Shown here in pieces: positions 16,801-26,789 of a stretch of 64,000 nucleotides of DNA (its first letter is position 1; each line of letters begins with the position of its first letter). The translations under genes were made by a program, and so were the position numbers. Source of the stretch: Linanthus parryae (Eukaryota; Streptophyta; Magnoliopsida; Ericales; Polemoniaceae); NCBI GenBank assembly GCA_023055425.1, contig JALGPY010000005.1, positions 10,379,501 through 10,443,500 of the forward strand, in the 5' to 3' direction. The notes below the pieces were generated by a model, which saw only the letters and a list, made by a program, of their open reading frames with translations, was not told the DNA's origin and ran no database searches.

Positions 16801-19732
16801 TGCTGTGGCCCTCAACTCATTACAAAATATAGGCAAGAACCTTCGCTGGTGGTAAATCATTTTCCTATAAAACATGTTCTCTTTACCTAGTGTTTGGTTA
16901 GCGATTTGAGTCGTAAATATTTTTTCCAAGTAAAATGAATTCACTTAAATGATGCAGAATGATTAACTCATTTAAGATCTGTGAGCCATTTTCTGGAGAG
17001 TGAAGGGTGGTAGTGACAACACCCCCAAGAATCACTAATGTCGCGCCTCCACCACCACAGCCACTTGGCCATCATATCATTATTTTAATATAACACATGC
17101 CCTCAAACTCGTAACACAAATCCTTCACTGTTGGATAAACTTATTTGATTGTTTAAGGTCAAGAAAAATATTTTTTAAGTGTTACACAAGAAAATGAGTG
17201 CAAAGAAAAAATATTTATCGGGTTGGATGAAACAAGCACAATGTTTAGTAATCTGGAGATACCCATGAATCTAGACAGCTGGATCATGACAAATCGACAA
17301 TTAAAAATAATAATGAGGAAACAATAATAGTACAGACACAAAAGATAAGAACAATTAAAATTAACAAACATAACAATGTGTTAAAAAGCATATTTAATAT
17401 AAAAAAATGATGCACAAAAAGAATATCTAAAAGGACTCAGATACCAAATGCTAAATGCAACATAGTGCTAATAATAGTTCATCAATAACCATAGGAATTT
17501 GAACGATCCAAGCAACAAGTTGCTATTGATTAACCCGAGTTTTATTTTAGCTTCGATTCTATTGGTTAATTTTTTAGCCAATTTCAAGGATTACCTTAAT
17601 TGAATCAGTTACATAAAATTTCTAAAGTTTTGAAGTTATCACGGTTGCATTGGGGTTGTTTGAGCTAAAATAAGAAAGAGGTTGACCTAAAAAGCATATT
17701 TAATCTGTAGTGTTTAGATGCAGTCGATTATTGGTAAAAAACAATTTTGAATTTCACATTTTATACAATCCAAAATTTCCCACAAAAAAAAAAACAAGAA
17801 ATCGAGTCCGGATCCTCTGTATCCTTTGTGTGTATCCTTCCACGTATCCTTCCTATGATTGATATATTTCGTATTCAACTTAATTGTTTCAAAATTCTAT
17901 CAAATTGAATAAAAAATATGAAATATACCAATCACAGTAAGGATACATGGAAGGATACACACAAAGGATACAGAGGATCTTGACTCAAAGAAATCACCCT
18001 AAAAAATAAAAAAATTCCCAAAAAAATGTGGATTTCCGCCGAACAAATCTAGAATTCCAGCCGAAAAGCCGGTTATCTAGATTTTCAGCTGGAATACCAG
18101 ATTTTTGGACGGAAATCCAGATTTGTTGGGGTTTTGGAGAGGCTGGACCAGAAAATCTCGGATTATTGACCTTCCTCTACCTCTAGATTTAATCCCATCC
18201 AAACGGGTCCATTATGGGCCTTCTATGGGCTAATTGCCGGAGCGTGACACAAAATCATCTATCCACAAAAGAGTGTGGTCCTCCGCATGTGCCGGGAACT
18301 TAAAACCAATAATCAAAACTTCACATTCCTATGAAAGTGTCAAACCAATTAAAGCTACCTAACAAAATGCCAGTTAAGAGAATGATAGATGATGATGACA
18401 ATTCAAAAGAACATTGTAGTAGTACCCACATTGACCCTTAACAAACAACCTAATTTACACTGGTGGTTGGACAGTGACAATCATATGAGTGGCACTAGTA
18501 GTAGCAACAATTTCACATAACACACATGATAAATAGATTAGGCAGGGACAATGAAATCCCCAAAATACCCTTGACACACCAAAATTGATGGAGTGTGTGT
18601 GAGTGATTTGAGATGCCAAACATGAGTAAGTGAGATAATTTGATGAGGCAGGGACAGTGAAATCCCAAAACTACCCTTTGGAGTGTAATAAGCTTTATTT
18701 ACCTGTCTAAGCATTTGATTCTCATTCTGCAAAGTGGACAGCCTCTCTTCCTGCTCAGAGTTCTTCTTCTCCAACTCTTTCACTCTTCCCTCTAACTCAA
18801 TTAGGTATGCCTTCTTCCTCTCCCTTGCTTGTTGAGCAGAAACTCTGTTCCTCAGCAATCTAAGAAAACCCAACAAACACACAACAATTTACCAAAATGA
18901 CACTGGTTAGCTAATGAAATATTTCTTCTTGTAAACAAATTCCACCAAACTCCCATATCCAGATCATGCCACGTCAGAGTTGAGGGACCCATCAGCTGAC
19001 GTGGCAGACCCATGTAGGGTAAGATCTAATCTCTCCGGTTCAGGCTTCTTTACCTCTTGAGCCGCTTGTTCTCTTTGTCAGCCGGGCTTCTTCCCCTCTT
19101 TCTTGCTCCATCGGCTGAAGCCTGAACCCGGTCCAGAGCACTCTTCGAACCGGCTGCGGATCCAGCCGCTCCGGCGACGTCTCCGCCTAGCTCCGGCACC
19201 CTCCTGATCTCATCATCACTCTCTATGCCTTCACAATCACAAAGATACTTCACTAAAAACCCACCAAAGAACACATCTTTAAATCATAATTTAAAGATAA
19301 TTAAGCTCGAGATCTGTCAAATTGACACCAACCCAGATGAAAAAGTCCCGTTTTTAAGAAAACCCATGTTTTAAAAACCCCAAAATCAGTCAAATTCGAG
19401 ACATGGATTTTAAAAATTCAGAGTCTTGCTCAATGTAAAAAGACTTGATTTTTGGAAGATTTAAAAGGGGAATCACTGAAATTGGAGTTGGTTACCTTCT
19501 TTGACGTCATGAAACCCCCAAAATCAGTCAAATCGGAGACATAGACCCATAAAAATTCAGAGTCTTGCGCAATGTAAAGACTCGATTTTTAAAGATTTAA
19601 AAGGGGATTCATTCACTGAAATTGAAGTTATTTACCTTCTTTGACGTCATGGTGGAGTGCAGAGCTTGAAGATCTCTCACTGCTTGAAGGCAGAGAGCTC
19701 GCTGCAACAGAGCTCGTAGCTTGTTCCTGCAT
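13802..19732 (-). CDS. HY5: bZIP transcription factor HY5 (ELONGATED HYPOCOTYL 5)
   Basis: Four exons, 19636-19732, 19054-19228, 18703-18859 and 13802-13846, give 157 aa (Arabidopsis HY5 is 168). The protein opens [20 protein letters not shown], has the COP1-binding acidic VP motif [14 protein letters not shown] (about 35-48), then [16 protein letters not shown] and the basic region [14 protein letters not shown] (94-107), a leucine zipper to about residue 141, and the tail [16 protein letters not shown]5 binds ACGT elements and promotes light-dependent development in the nucleus; COP1 targets it for degradation in the dark. The last exon is only 45 nt. It was found 4.86 kb downstream by its splice acceptor, its phase and the family ILKNTT motif; reading past exon 3 would otherwise add an unrelated tail. 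Introns 1 and 3 are unusual (see findings). Confidence 0.93.
14415..14580. repeat. GC-rich GGGCCGG patch in HY5 intron 3
   Basis: A short GC-rich island (GGGCCGGGCCGG, GGGCGGGCTGTGGG, GGGGGCAGGCTGG) within AT-rich intron sequence, similar in word content to 7245-7600. Probably a transposon remnant; no termini defined. Confidence 0.35.
14768..15593. mobile_element. Non-autonomous DNA element with about 80-90 bp inverted termini (HY5 intron 3)
   Basis: The left segment AAACTGGCCGTGTTGGGGCCGAGA..GAGAAACCTCCACTAGGGAACAA is mirrored by the right segment TTGTTCCCCAGTGGAGGTTTCTTCC..TCTCGGTCCCAACACGGCCAGTTTTG. Inside are repeated ACCGAT/ATCGGTT hairpins, a CT/CA microsatellite and a 48-bp direct repeat. 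The long inverted termini suggest a CACTA- or Mutator-type derivative, but no target duplication or transposase is seen. Confidence 0.65.
15093..15278. repeat. 48-bp direct repeat flanking a CT/CA microsatellite
   Basis: TTCCCCTCTCTGTGTG(C/T)GGC followed by GACCGACGAAGC(A/G)AACCCACGAT occurs at 15093-15140 and 15231-15278 with about three mismatches. Between them lies a (CT)n(CA)n tract at about 15196-15224. The pair sits inside the inverted-terminus element. Confidence 0.8.
15600..17800. other. AT-rich part of HY5 intron 3
   Basis: Beyond a GC-rich stretch at 15600-15850 with repeated GG(G/A)(T/A)TTTCCTACCCGGGC words, I see no gene, RNA or transposon terminus in this 2.2 kb. The small ORFs here have no recognisable content. 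Confidence 0.4.
17804..17986. mobile_element. Mutator-type hairpin MITE (HY5 intron 3)
   Basis: GATCCTCTGTATCCTTTGTG and the next about 45 bases are repeated inverted at the other end (CACAAAGGATACAGAGGATC), forming a long hairpin. The flanks CAAGAAATC (left) and AAAGAAATC (right) agree at 8 of 9 bases, a likely 9-bp duplication typical of Mutator-like MITEs. Confidence 0.82.
18540..18690. repeat. Short direct repeat next to HY5 exon 3
   Basis: AGGCAGGGACA(A/G)TGAAATCCC and a following CAAAAT-ACCCTT word occur at about 18540-18572 and 18645-18680. Both lie in intron 3, just downstream of exon 3 in transcript sense. Confidence 0.6.
18967..19006. promoter_or_regulatory. Inverted pair of TGACGTGG elements in HY5 intron 2
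   Basis: TGCCACGTCAG (18967-18977) and CTGACGTGGCA (18996-19006) are perfect 11-bp reverse complements separated by 18 bp. Each contains an ACGT core in the TGACGTGG context that HY5-type bZIPs bind. The site lies in the HY5 gene itself, so autoregulation is plausible but not shown. Confidence 0.5.
19502..19509. promoter_or_regulatory. C-box TGACGTCA, duplicated copy
   Basis: A perfect TGACGTCA palindrome, a known bZIP (HY5/TGA-type) target, within the intronic copy of the exon 1 end. Its functional use is inferred only. Confidence 0.4.
19642..19649. promoter_or_regulatory. C-box TGACGTCA inside HY5 exon 1
   Basis: A perfect TGACGTCA spans codons H-D-V-K of exon 1. It matches the C-box bound by HY5-like factors; because it is coding, chance conservation of codons is an equal explanation. 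Confidence 0.35.
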
Positions 19733-19757
19733 TTCCACTTCAAAATCACAGAGAAAG

Positions 19758-19816
19758 TAGAGAGAGAGAGAGAGAGAGGAAGCTTCTGGATATGGATATA
19801 GAGAGAGAGAGAGAGT
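19758..19816. repeat. Two GA/CT tracts in the HY5 leader or core promoter
   Basis: Plus-strand (AG)n runs at about 19760-19778 and 19799-19816 give two TC-rich tracts 30-85 nt upstream of the HY5 start codon on the coding strand. Such pyrimidine patches are common in plant leaders and core promoters. Confidence 0.6.
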
Positions 19817-19910
19817 AGGTAGATGATCGACGGAGTGAGGAAAAGAGGCGGGATATTAATGATGTGATTCAGTGGGCAAATGTTGCAGGACAATGGTGAT
19901 GAAATCTCAG

Positions 19911-19936
19911 CCGTCCGATGTGTTCCCATCGGACGG
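19911..19936. promoter_or_regulatory. CCGTCCGATG palindrome upstream of HY5
   Basis: CCGTCCGATG (19911-19920) and CATCGGACGG (19927-19936) form a perfect 10-bp inverted repeat with a 6-base loop, about 180 nt upstream of the start codon. It could be a binding site or the relic of a MITE terminus. Confidence 0.4.
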
Positions 19937-20098
19937 TCAGAAAATGGGAATCGTGGAAGGGTTTGAAGCCAGAAGGTGTTGTTGGGCTAATCAAAGGCTG
20001 GAGGGGAAGGATCGTGGGCTGATGAGGACCGTAGATTGGAATTTGATCTGATGGTTAGAAACGCTGGATGAAGTTAGGTAAGGTGAATTGGAACATGA

Positions 20099-20104
20099 CA
20101 CGTG
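20099..20104. promoter_or_regulatory. G-box CACGTG upstream of HY5
   Basis: ACACGTGG, a perfect G-box core, lies about 370 nt upstream of the HY5 start. G-boxes bind bZIP and PIF-type bHLH factors, and light regulation of HY5 through such sites is established in Arabidopsis. Its use here is inferred. Confidence 0.5.
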
Positions 20105-21321
20105 GTTTGCTTTTTTGCTTACGGAAGTGGCAACTGTCTTCTTGACTTTTTTCGGGATATGATGTTACGGTTGTGCCCTTGGGAAGTCCTCTAAACTACC
20201 GCGAGCGAATGGGTCACATTAGCCATTAGCCTTGTAAATCTATCTACCTCCTAGGCCCTGTTTGGTATTGGTCAAAAATATGGAAAATCGGCTGAAATAA
20301 TTCTGATCCAATTGTAGATTGTTAATTTAAATTATTAGACAAAATTTAAAGAAATGTATCGTCAATTTCTTGAATACACTGAAAGGATGTTATTATCCTC
20401 GCGGGAGGCTTTCTCGGATTTCAAAAATCAACTTTCGAAAATAGAATTTACCCACTCCCGAAAGTTGATGTCACTAGGCGTTTTATTAAGACATTGCACA
20501 ATGATCCGAACACTTTGTCACATCTCTTCGATACGAATACAGTAACGATCCCATCATCGTATTGATGATAAATCTCCTCGTGCTTCTTTTTCTGGCTTTC
20601 TCCTTCTGGAAAGTCATCGGAAAGATACTTTCACTAAACTAAAATGGAAGCAAAATCGAGTCAAAGTGTTACAAACCCCGACTCGTCCAAAAGCACTCCG
20701 TCTGGCAGATACTTCAACCACATGGATGTTTCAGGGAAAACTAGAAACAGAATACGAAAAAGCCCGGGCCTGTTTCTCGAACTTCTTTATTTGGTTTGTT
20801 CTTTGCTTGTTTCAATTGGCAATACCAATGTAAATAAAGTTTAAAAACAATTTTACCTATTTGTACAGACTGATTTTTTTGGGTGTTGAGATCCAAAGTC
20901 GAGAGGGAAACGTCTTGTTTTGGTCATCAATCTCCATTAGTTGATGATTTGCTCTAATAAAGAGGGTCTTTGCCGTTGGTACGGGAACTGCTTCTAGTGA
21001 TCTGTGATTATAGTTTGCTAGATTGTGCATTAAAATTGAAGCATAACAACTGACTAGTGATTTGTCTTTGAAATTGTAATTAATGATCCAATTTGGGTAA
21101 GAAATGATTACTGGCGACTCACTTGCATGGTTAAACAAGCCATAGAAAAAGCGGATTTATCACAATTAATTTAAAGAGTAAGATTAGTGCCGGAATTTTC
21201 TTTTCGCTGTTAACTAGGTTACTACCGATCCCGGAGCTCTTTCTTTCTTCCTTAATTGCTAGTGACGGCTTGCATCTTTCGAGAAAAATGCCTTTTTTGC
21301 CGTTGGAAATAGTTGCCATAA

Positions 21322-24300
21322 GGCAAGCAATCACCGGAATGGGGAGGTTATTTATGAACGTCTGGATCGAGTGGTAGCAACCCTAGACTGGATGACCACT
21401 TACCAGTCAAGTAGGGTTAATCATGTAGTAGCTACAGTCTCGGACCATTGTCCTATTCAACTTTTCTGGGAAGCGGCGAAGGTTAACAGTAGGGGTCCAA
21501 GAAGGTTTCAATTTGAATCGTTCTGGTCCCAGTACACTAGTTGTGGCAAAGTGATAGAGGAATGCTGGTCGAGTATGCCAACGGACCTTCCCCTTGCCAC
21601 AAAATTGGCAAATCTAGCTGTCAGACTCAAAGACTGGGAAACACATAAGATTGGGAACATAACGAAACAACTAGTGGACCTGCGTCGACAAATTGAGTAT
21701 CTTGAGAGGAATCGGGGTTATATCTCCAATGGTGAGGCCATAGCCGACCTCAAAAGACAAGTCAACTCCCTTATGATAAAGGAAGAGGAGATTTGGGCAC
21801 AAAGGAGCAAAATACAATGGCTGCAGAAGGGGGATAGCAATACTGCTTACTTCCATCGGAAAGCCACGATTCGGAAAGCCAGAAATGCCTTCAAGGGTCT
21901 CGAAGATGAAGAGGGAATTTGGCGTACAGATGAGGATGAGGTAATCCAAATTCTCACTCGTTACTTTGTAGAAATTTTCACGTCGGGAAACCCTACATGG
22001 GAAGATATGTCTCCAGTCCTGCATTTTATCACTCCGGTGATCGAAGAAAATGATAGAGATCATCTAGAAAGGCCGTACTCAAAGGAAGAAGTTCATGAGG
22101 CACTGAACCAGATGGGCCCTCTCAAAGCCCCGGGGTTCGACGGTTTTTCAGCGAATTTTTACCAAGACTATTGAGACATCGTGGGCAAGGATGTGGAAGC
22201 TAACTGTCTTGCGGTGCTTAATGGAGCCAAGAGTGTGTGTGAGTTCAACAAAACAGTTATCGCCCTAATCCCAAAGAAAAATCAGGTGCGTAAATCGGCT
22301 GACTTACGACCTATCAGTCTGTGTTCGGTAGTTTATAAAATTGTGACGAAAGTTATTGCCAATAGGCTTAAGCTGCTTCTTCCTGAAATTGTCTCTTGCT
22401 ATCAAAGTGCTTTTGTTCCGGGTCGTTTAATTACGGATAATATCCTAGTTGCGTATGAACTTCTTCATACAATGAAGTATCGCAAAAAAGATAAAGTGGG
22501 GAGTTTTGCGTTGAAAATCGATATGTCCAAGGCGTATGATCGAGTAGAACGGGGCTTTCTCAGAGCGTGTTTTGATCGTCTGGGATTCGGTACTAAATGG
22601 ACAGACTTAGTTATGGATTGTATCACTACGTCAAACTTTAGTTTCGCTTATGAGGGAAGAGTTTGTGGAAATGTCTTACTTCAAAGAGGTCTCCGCCAAG
22701 GTTGTCCGCTGTCTCCTTATCTGTTTTTGATCTGATATGATGTCCTTTCACGAGCTCTCACCGCATCCAATCAGGAGGGCCTTATCTCCGGAGTCGCTGC
22801 TTCAAGAAATGGCCCGAAGATTACACACCTATTTTTTGCTGACGACAGCATCCTATTTTCTAAAGCAAAGGAGGAGGAGATGGAAGTTATTTTACAATTA
22901 TTACAAGTTTATGGGAAGGCATCGGGCCAACAAATTAATTTAGAAAAAAGTGCAGTGGTGTTCTCGGCTAATTTGAACCAGAATCGGCAGCAGGAGTTAA
23001 GCAACTTCCTTGGAGTTCGTTTAGTGGAATCTCATGATCAATATTTGGGTTTGCCTACAACAATAGGCAAAAAAAAAAAAAAAAACTTTAGATTTTAATT
23101 TTGTATATGAGAAAGTTGAATGTAAATTCAAGACTTGGAAAAGAAACTCACTCTCTTTTGCAGGACGTGAAGTTATGATCAAATCAGTAGCGCAAGCGGT
23201 GCCGACTTATACCATGAGCTGTTTTAAGCTCCCGCAAACGGTCTGCAAGAAGATTGAAGCTATGAGCAGGAAAATTTTTCTGGGGACAAGATGAAGACAG
23301 TAGGGGTTTGACATGGATCTCTTGGGACAAGCTGAAACAAAGTAAAGCACAGGGAGGAGTGGAATTTAAAGACCTCCAAGCCTTCAATCTTGCTATGCTT
23401 GGCAAACAGTTTTGGCGATTAATCACGAATCCAGATTCATTACTTTCCCAAGTTTTAACAAAGAAGTACTGCACAAACAAGACTATTTGGGAGGTGGAGC
23501 CATCATCACAATGTTCGTTTACTTGGAAAAGTATCATAGCAAGCCGAGAAGTAGTTCGTGAAGGCTGCATATGGAGGATTGGTGACGGGGCTAAAATAGA
23601 TGCTTTTGAAGATCCTTGGATCCCCAGTAAACCCCCTTTCAAACCCATCACAAAACCTCCATCAACCCATTATAAAGTCAGCGATTTTTTAAACTTTGAA
23701 GAAGGGGGTTGGGAGTCACTGAAATTGAAAGAAGTGTTCTAGCCGGTGGATTATGAAGAAATCATTCGTATTCCTCTAGCAAAATCACCAGTCATGGACA
23801 AGATTATCTGGAATCCGACTGACACAGGGCTTTACAGTGTACACACGGCTTACCAGATTGCAAGGAACAGAAGAATTACCCAACCAGTGGATACGGAGAG
23901 CAGTGCAGTTCCCAAGATCGAGATTGGCTTCTCAAGCTTTGGAAACGTAAAATCCCCCGACGAAACATCTTCCCTATATGGAGAGGGTGGTTGAGAGCCC
24001 TGCCAACGAAGGTGAACCTTAGCAATCGGAGGATTGAAGTGAATAGAAAATGTGAAATTTGTGGTAGAGAAGAAGAAGATGAAACACACCTTTTTCTGCG
24101 ATGCCCGGTTGCCAAACAGACCTGGAAGGCGGCGTTCCCAGATCAAAACCTGTACATCAAACAAATCAGTTTCAAGGCCTGGATTGAAGAGGTGTTTATC
24201 AAGGAAAATAAGGAAGAAAAACTTGATCTGATCTGCATGTGCTTAGCTGAAATTTGGTCAAACAGAAACAGGTGAATTTTCAAGAATCAAAGATCAACGG

Positions 24301-24926
24301 GTGATGATATAGCCAGATCTGTAGTGGAGAAGATGTCTCTTTTTCATGAAAGTAAAGTAAGGAGGAAACCCCTTTCAGTTCCGCCGTCTCAGGCCTGGAG
24401 GCCACCGGAAAACGGCACCGTCAAACTAAATGTCGACGGCGCGTGGGACCGCAAGACCTCAAAGGCCGCTGTAGGAGGGGTCATCAGGGACGGACATGGA
24501 AAGTACATCGCCGGCTTTGCCAAGCCGGCGACTTTCGGGACTAAACCCAGATCGGCAGAGGGACAAGCCATCCGCGATGGTTTAAGGTTTGCCCTCAAGC
24601 TCGGCTGCAAAGATTTGGAAATTGAAACGGATGCACTCTCCATAGTCAAAGAAGTGAAAGGGGCGTTGAATGGGAAGAGAGAAAGTTTCTCGGAAGTAGG
24701 TGCCATCATCAATGAAGTAGTGGAACTATCTCGACAGCTCTCCACATTCTCTATCTGTTTCAGCCACCGAAGCACCAACGTGGCTGCACACATTCACGCC
24801 AAAGCAGGCCTGCAAGCCCAAGTTGATCTAGAGTGGATCGGTGATGAGCCCCATTGGGCATCTAGAGTCATAGCAAAAGATGTATGGGGCCTCACTAGCC
24901 CAAATCCAATTTCAAGTTTTCAGTAA
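21322..24926 (+). pseudogene. LINE endonuclease/RT/RNase H polyprotein remnant
   Basis: The frame is open to 22171, where a TGA stands at the Trp position of the usual YWDIVG-like context. It resumes and breaks again at 22733-22735 (TGA after LFLI, where Cys or another residue is usual). A run of about 17 A at 23071-23088 and a break near 23275 (KIF-WGQ) shift frame, a TAG stops it at 23740, and further breaks separate the zinc finger (23991-24275) from the RNase H segment (24324-24926). The domains stay in canonical order. The RNase H part is the best preserved, with 200 codons still open. Confidence 0.9.
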
Positions 24927-24960
24927 TAATACAAAAGTTTTCCCCTCAATAAAAAAAAAA
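21322..24960 (+). mobile_element. 5'-truncated L1-type LINE, inactive
   Basis: The insertion is bounded by GAAATAGTTGCCATAA (21306-21321) and GAAATAGTTG(T)CCATAA (24961-24977), a 16/17-bp target duplication, with an A10 tail at 24951-24960. The plus strand encodes the end of the endonuclease domain (GEVIYERLDRVVATLDW, SDHCPI), reverse transcriptase (LRPISLC, SAFVPGRLITDN, FADD at about 22834-22845), a zf-RVT zinc finger (CEIC..ETHLFLRCP) and a C-terminal RNase H-like domain (LNVDGAW). It lacks the 5' ORF1 and most of the endonuclease. Stop codons and frameshifts break the ORF, so it cannot be autonomous. Confidence 0.92.
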
Positions 24961-25212
24961 GAAATAGTTGTCCATAATAAACTATGATCATGCTAAATGT
25001 TAAAAACAATTATTTTTTTTTTTTTTTTGATATTTTCGTCCGCATAATTTCCTATTTTGGACATTCTACATCTGCAATGAGATTAATTTAATCTCCAGAT
25101 TTGAGATTAATTTTGTATCATAACAAATGTAATTAAATTAAAATGGCCTGTCTCTATTATAAAATCACCGATTTTAATCAGTTTTGATTAAAATCACGGT
25201 CCCAAACATGCA

Positions 25213-26392
25213 CTTGGTGACCTTAGTTTTTTTCAATCTTTTTCTTTTACAGAAAATATGCCTGTTCATAAGAAAATAATAATGAAAAAGAAGAAACATC
25301 ACATTAAAAAAATTAATTTTTTTAGTTTAAAATTTTAAAAATAATAGTATCTGCTCATAAATCACTAAGTTAATAAGTAATCAACCAAATACTTCCCTAA
25401 CGTGGTCACTTTATAGTCACGGACGCAATGCAATGTACTGATAATTTTTTTCTTCGTTCTAGCTCCGAGTATGGAAGTTCATTGATTGCTCGAGTGATGG
25501 AAGATTGTGATGGAAGATTATATGAGGTCCACTCTATGTGATCATTATCGCAACTTATTGTGGTAGTTGGATGTAGTTATTGGCTAAGAAATTAACAAAT
25601 ACACGTAGTAAGTTGTTTTGCTGTAACTGAAGATGCATTGTTAGTGATAGCTGGTTAAAAATGGTCCAGAAAATATGGTGTAAAATTCAAGTTACTGGAT
25701 TAAAACTAAATAATTAACTAAAGGATATTGTCATTTTAAGGATAGTGTCTTTGTAAGGATTATATTATGTGAAGAAAGAAAACCTTATTCAATTATATTT
25801 GTTCCCACATGACATGACACAGATCATGGGTCTTCCTATCCTCATGTGCGCCCTTATCTTTTTGTTCCACTTTCTTCTATATCTCTTAGTTACTTCCTTT
25901 CTCATTTCCTCAAATCCTAGTTCATTTTGTAAGACTTTCTCACTATTTCTTACAGTATCATTGATTTTGCAATGATTTAATGGCTTTAAATTGACAACGG
26001 AGTTCCATATGAATTCTAAAAGGGGAGCTCCTTTAGTATATAGTACATTTTTATCGTCTGTCTTGCAACTTTATAGTACTACTATTATGCTATATTCTAT
26101 CGGGTAGAAACCAGGAAAAAATAAGTCGTCCACTAGATCATCTTCTTAAGATTTTTTTTTCTTAAAAACGTCTTAAGAATAAATAAGATTAAAAAAACAA
26201 GGCGTAAAACACAATAATCAACCGCTTTATCATCCAATGAATCAAACTGTTTAGTCCTCGTGGACATCAAATTACCCGTGCGAACAACATTATTGTACAT
26301 GGCAACTACTACAAGATCGAAAATAAACACACAAGGAATATATATGGAAGACATAAGAACAAGTTTGCCCGAAAAGCTTAGGTAAGAATAAC
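25213..26392. other. Intergenic, AT-rich
   Basis: About 1.2 kb downstream of the first MAPK-substrate gene. No convincing gene, RNA or transposon terminus seen. Confidence 0.4.
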
Positions 26393-26719
26393 CTATTTTA
26401 TCGAGTTTGGCTTCTTAGTGGCTGAACTTGTGTCCTTTTCTCCAAGATATCGCGATCCAAAAGCATCAACAGAGCGCAACTTGGTGTCCGTAGTTGACAT
26501 GCTCCGGCCAAGCTTAGCTTGAGGAACATCATCCGATGATATTCCACTATGGTCAATCTTTCCAAGAGCTGCTACTACGTGGGTACTCTTGCAATGCCTC
26601 AAGAGCTCCACATTTTGTGGCATTTGGCTCATGTTTTCTAACAAGTATGTGTCATCGAAAACCATACCTGATGATCCTTGCCTTCTGAATGACTTTGTAG
26701 ACCTCTGTAGTGTAGCCAT
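26393..26719 (-). CDS. Short SFRRQGSSG-family protein (MAPK-substrate, At1g80180-like)
   Basis: An intronless 108-aa ORF starting MATLQRSTKSFRRQGSSGMVFDD. The R-S-x-x-SFRRQGSSG(L/M)V(W/F)(D/E)D signature is the defining N-terminal motif of a small plant-specific family that includes the MAP kinase substrate protein At1g80180. A six-codon-longer start (MLCCAA) exists at 26737, but the chosen Met fits the family start. The C terminus is Ser-rich and lacks the SP(K/R) plus Cys-rich tail of its neighbour at 28532. Biochemical role of the family is poorly known. The paralogue lies about 1.8 kb away on the same strand. Confidence 0.8.
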   Translation of the reverse strand: MATLQRSTKSFRRQGSSGMVFDDTYLLENMSQMPQNVELLRHCKSTHVVAALGKIDHSGISSDDVPQAKLGRSMSTTDTKLRSVDAFGSRYLGEKDTSSATKKPNSIK

Positions 26720-26789
26720 AGCAGCACAACACAACACTGATCTGGGTTTCTCTGGGTTATCCTCTGTGTTGTGATGACTTCAATAAGTA

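Larger units (their letters stand above)
19371..19650. repeat. 140-bp tandem duplication spanning the HY5 exon 1 donor
   Basis: Two units, about 19371-19510 and 19511-19650, share CCCCAAAATCAGTCAAAT, AAAAATTCAGAGTCTTGC, GATTTAAAAGGG and TTACCTTCTTTGACGTCAT. The genuine unit contains the last 15 bases of exon 1 and the splice donor (border at 19636). The copy places the same exon end and a GT donor at 19496, inside intron 1. Confidence 0.88.
20255..25212. mobile_element. Possible Harbinger/hAT-type element carrying the nested LINE
   Basis: GCCCTGTTTGGTATTGGTCA at 20255 and, read from the right, GTGCATGTTTGGGACCGTGA near 25212 resemble each other and typical (C/G)TGTTTGG MITE ends; both are followed by AAAATCGG-type words. 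Without the LINE the element would be about 1.3 kb. No clear target duplication and no transposase are seen, so this is tentative. Confidence 0.3.

Noticed and set aside
18538..18702. Continuation of the HY5 exon 3 frame to a stop at 18538
   Set aside because: The donor CAG|GTAAAT lies after LRQ and the read-through peptide has no HY5 tail. The true tail was found at 13802-13846.
20644..20844. Plus-strand 66-codon ORF upstream of the LINE
   Set aside because: Composition is unremarkable, no domain is visible, and it lies within sequence that appears to belong to a transposon.
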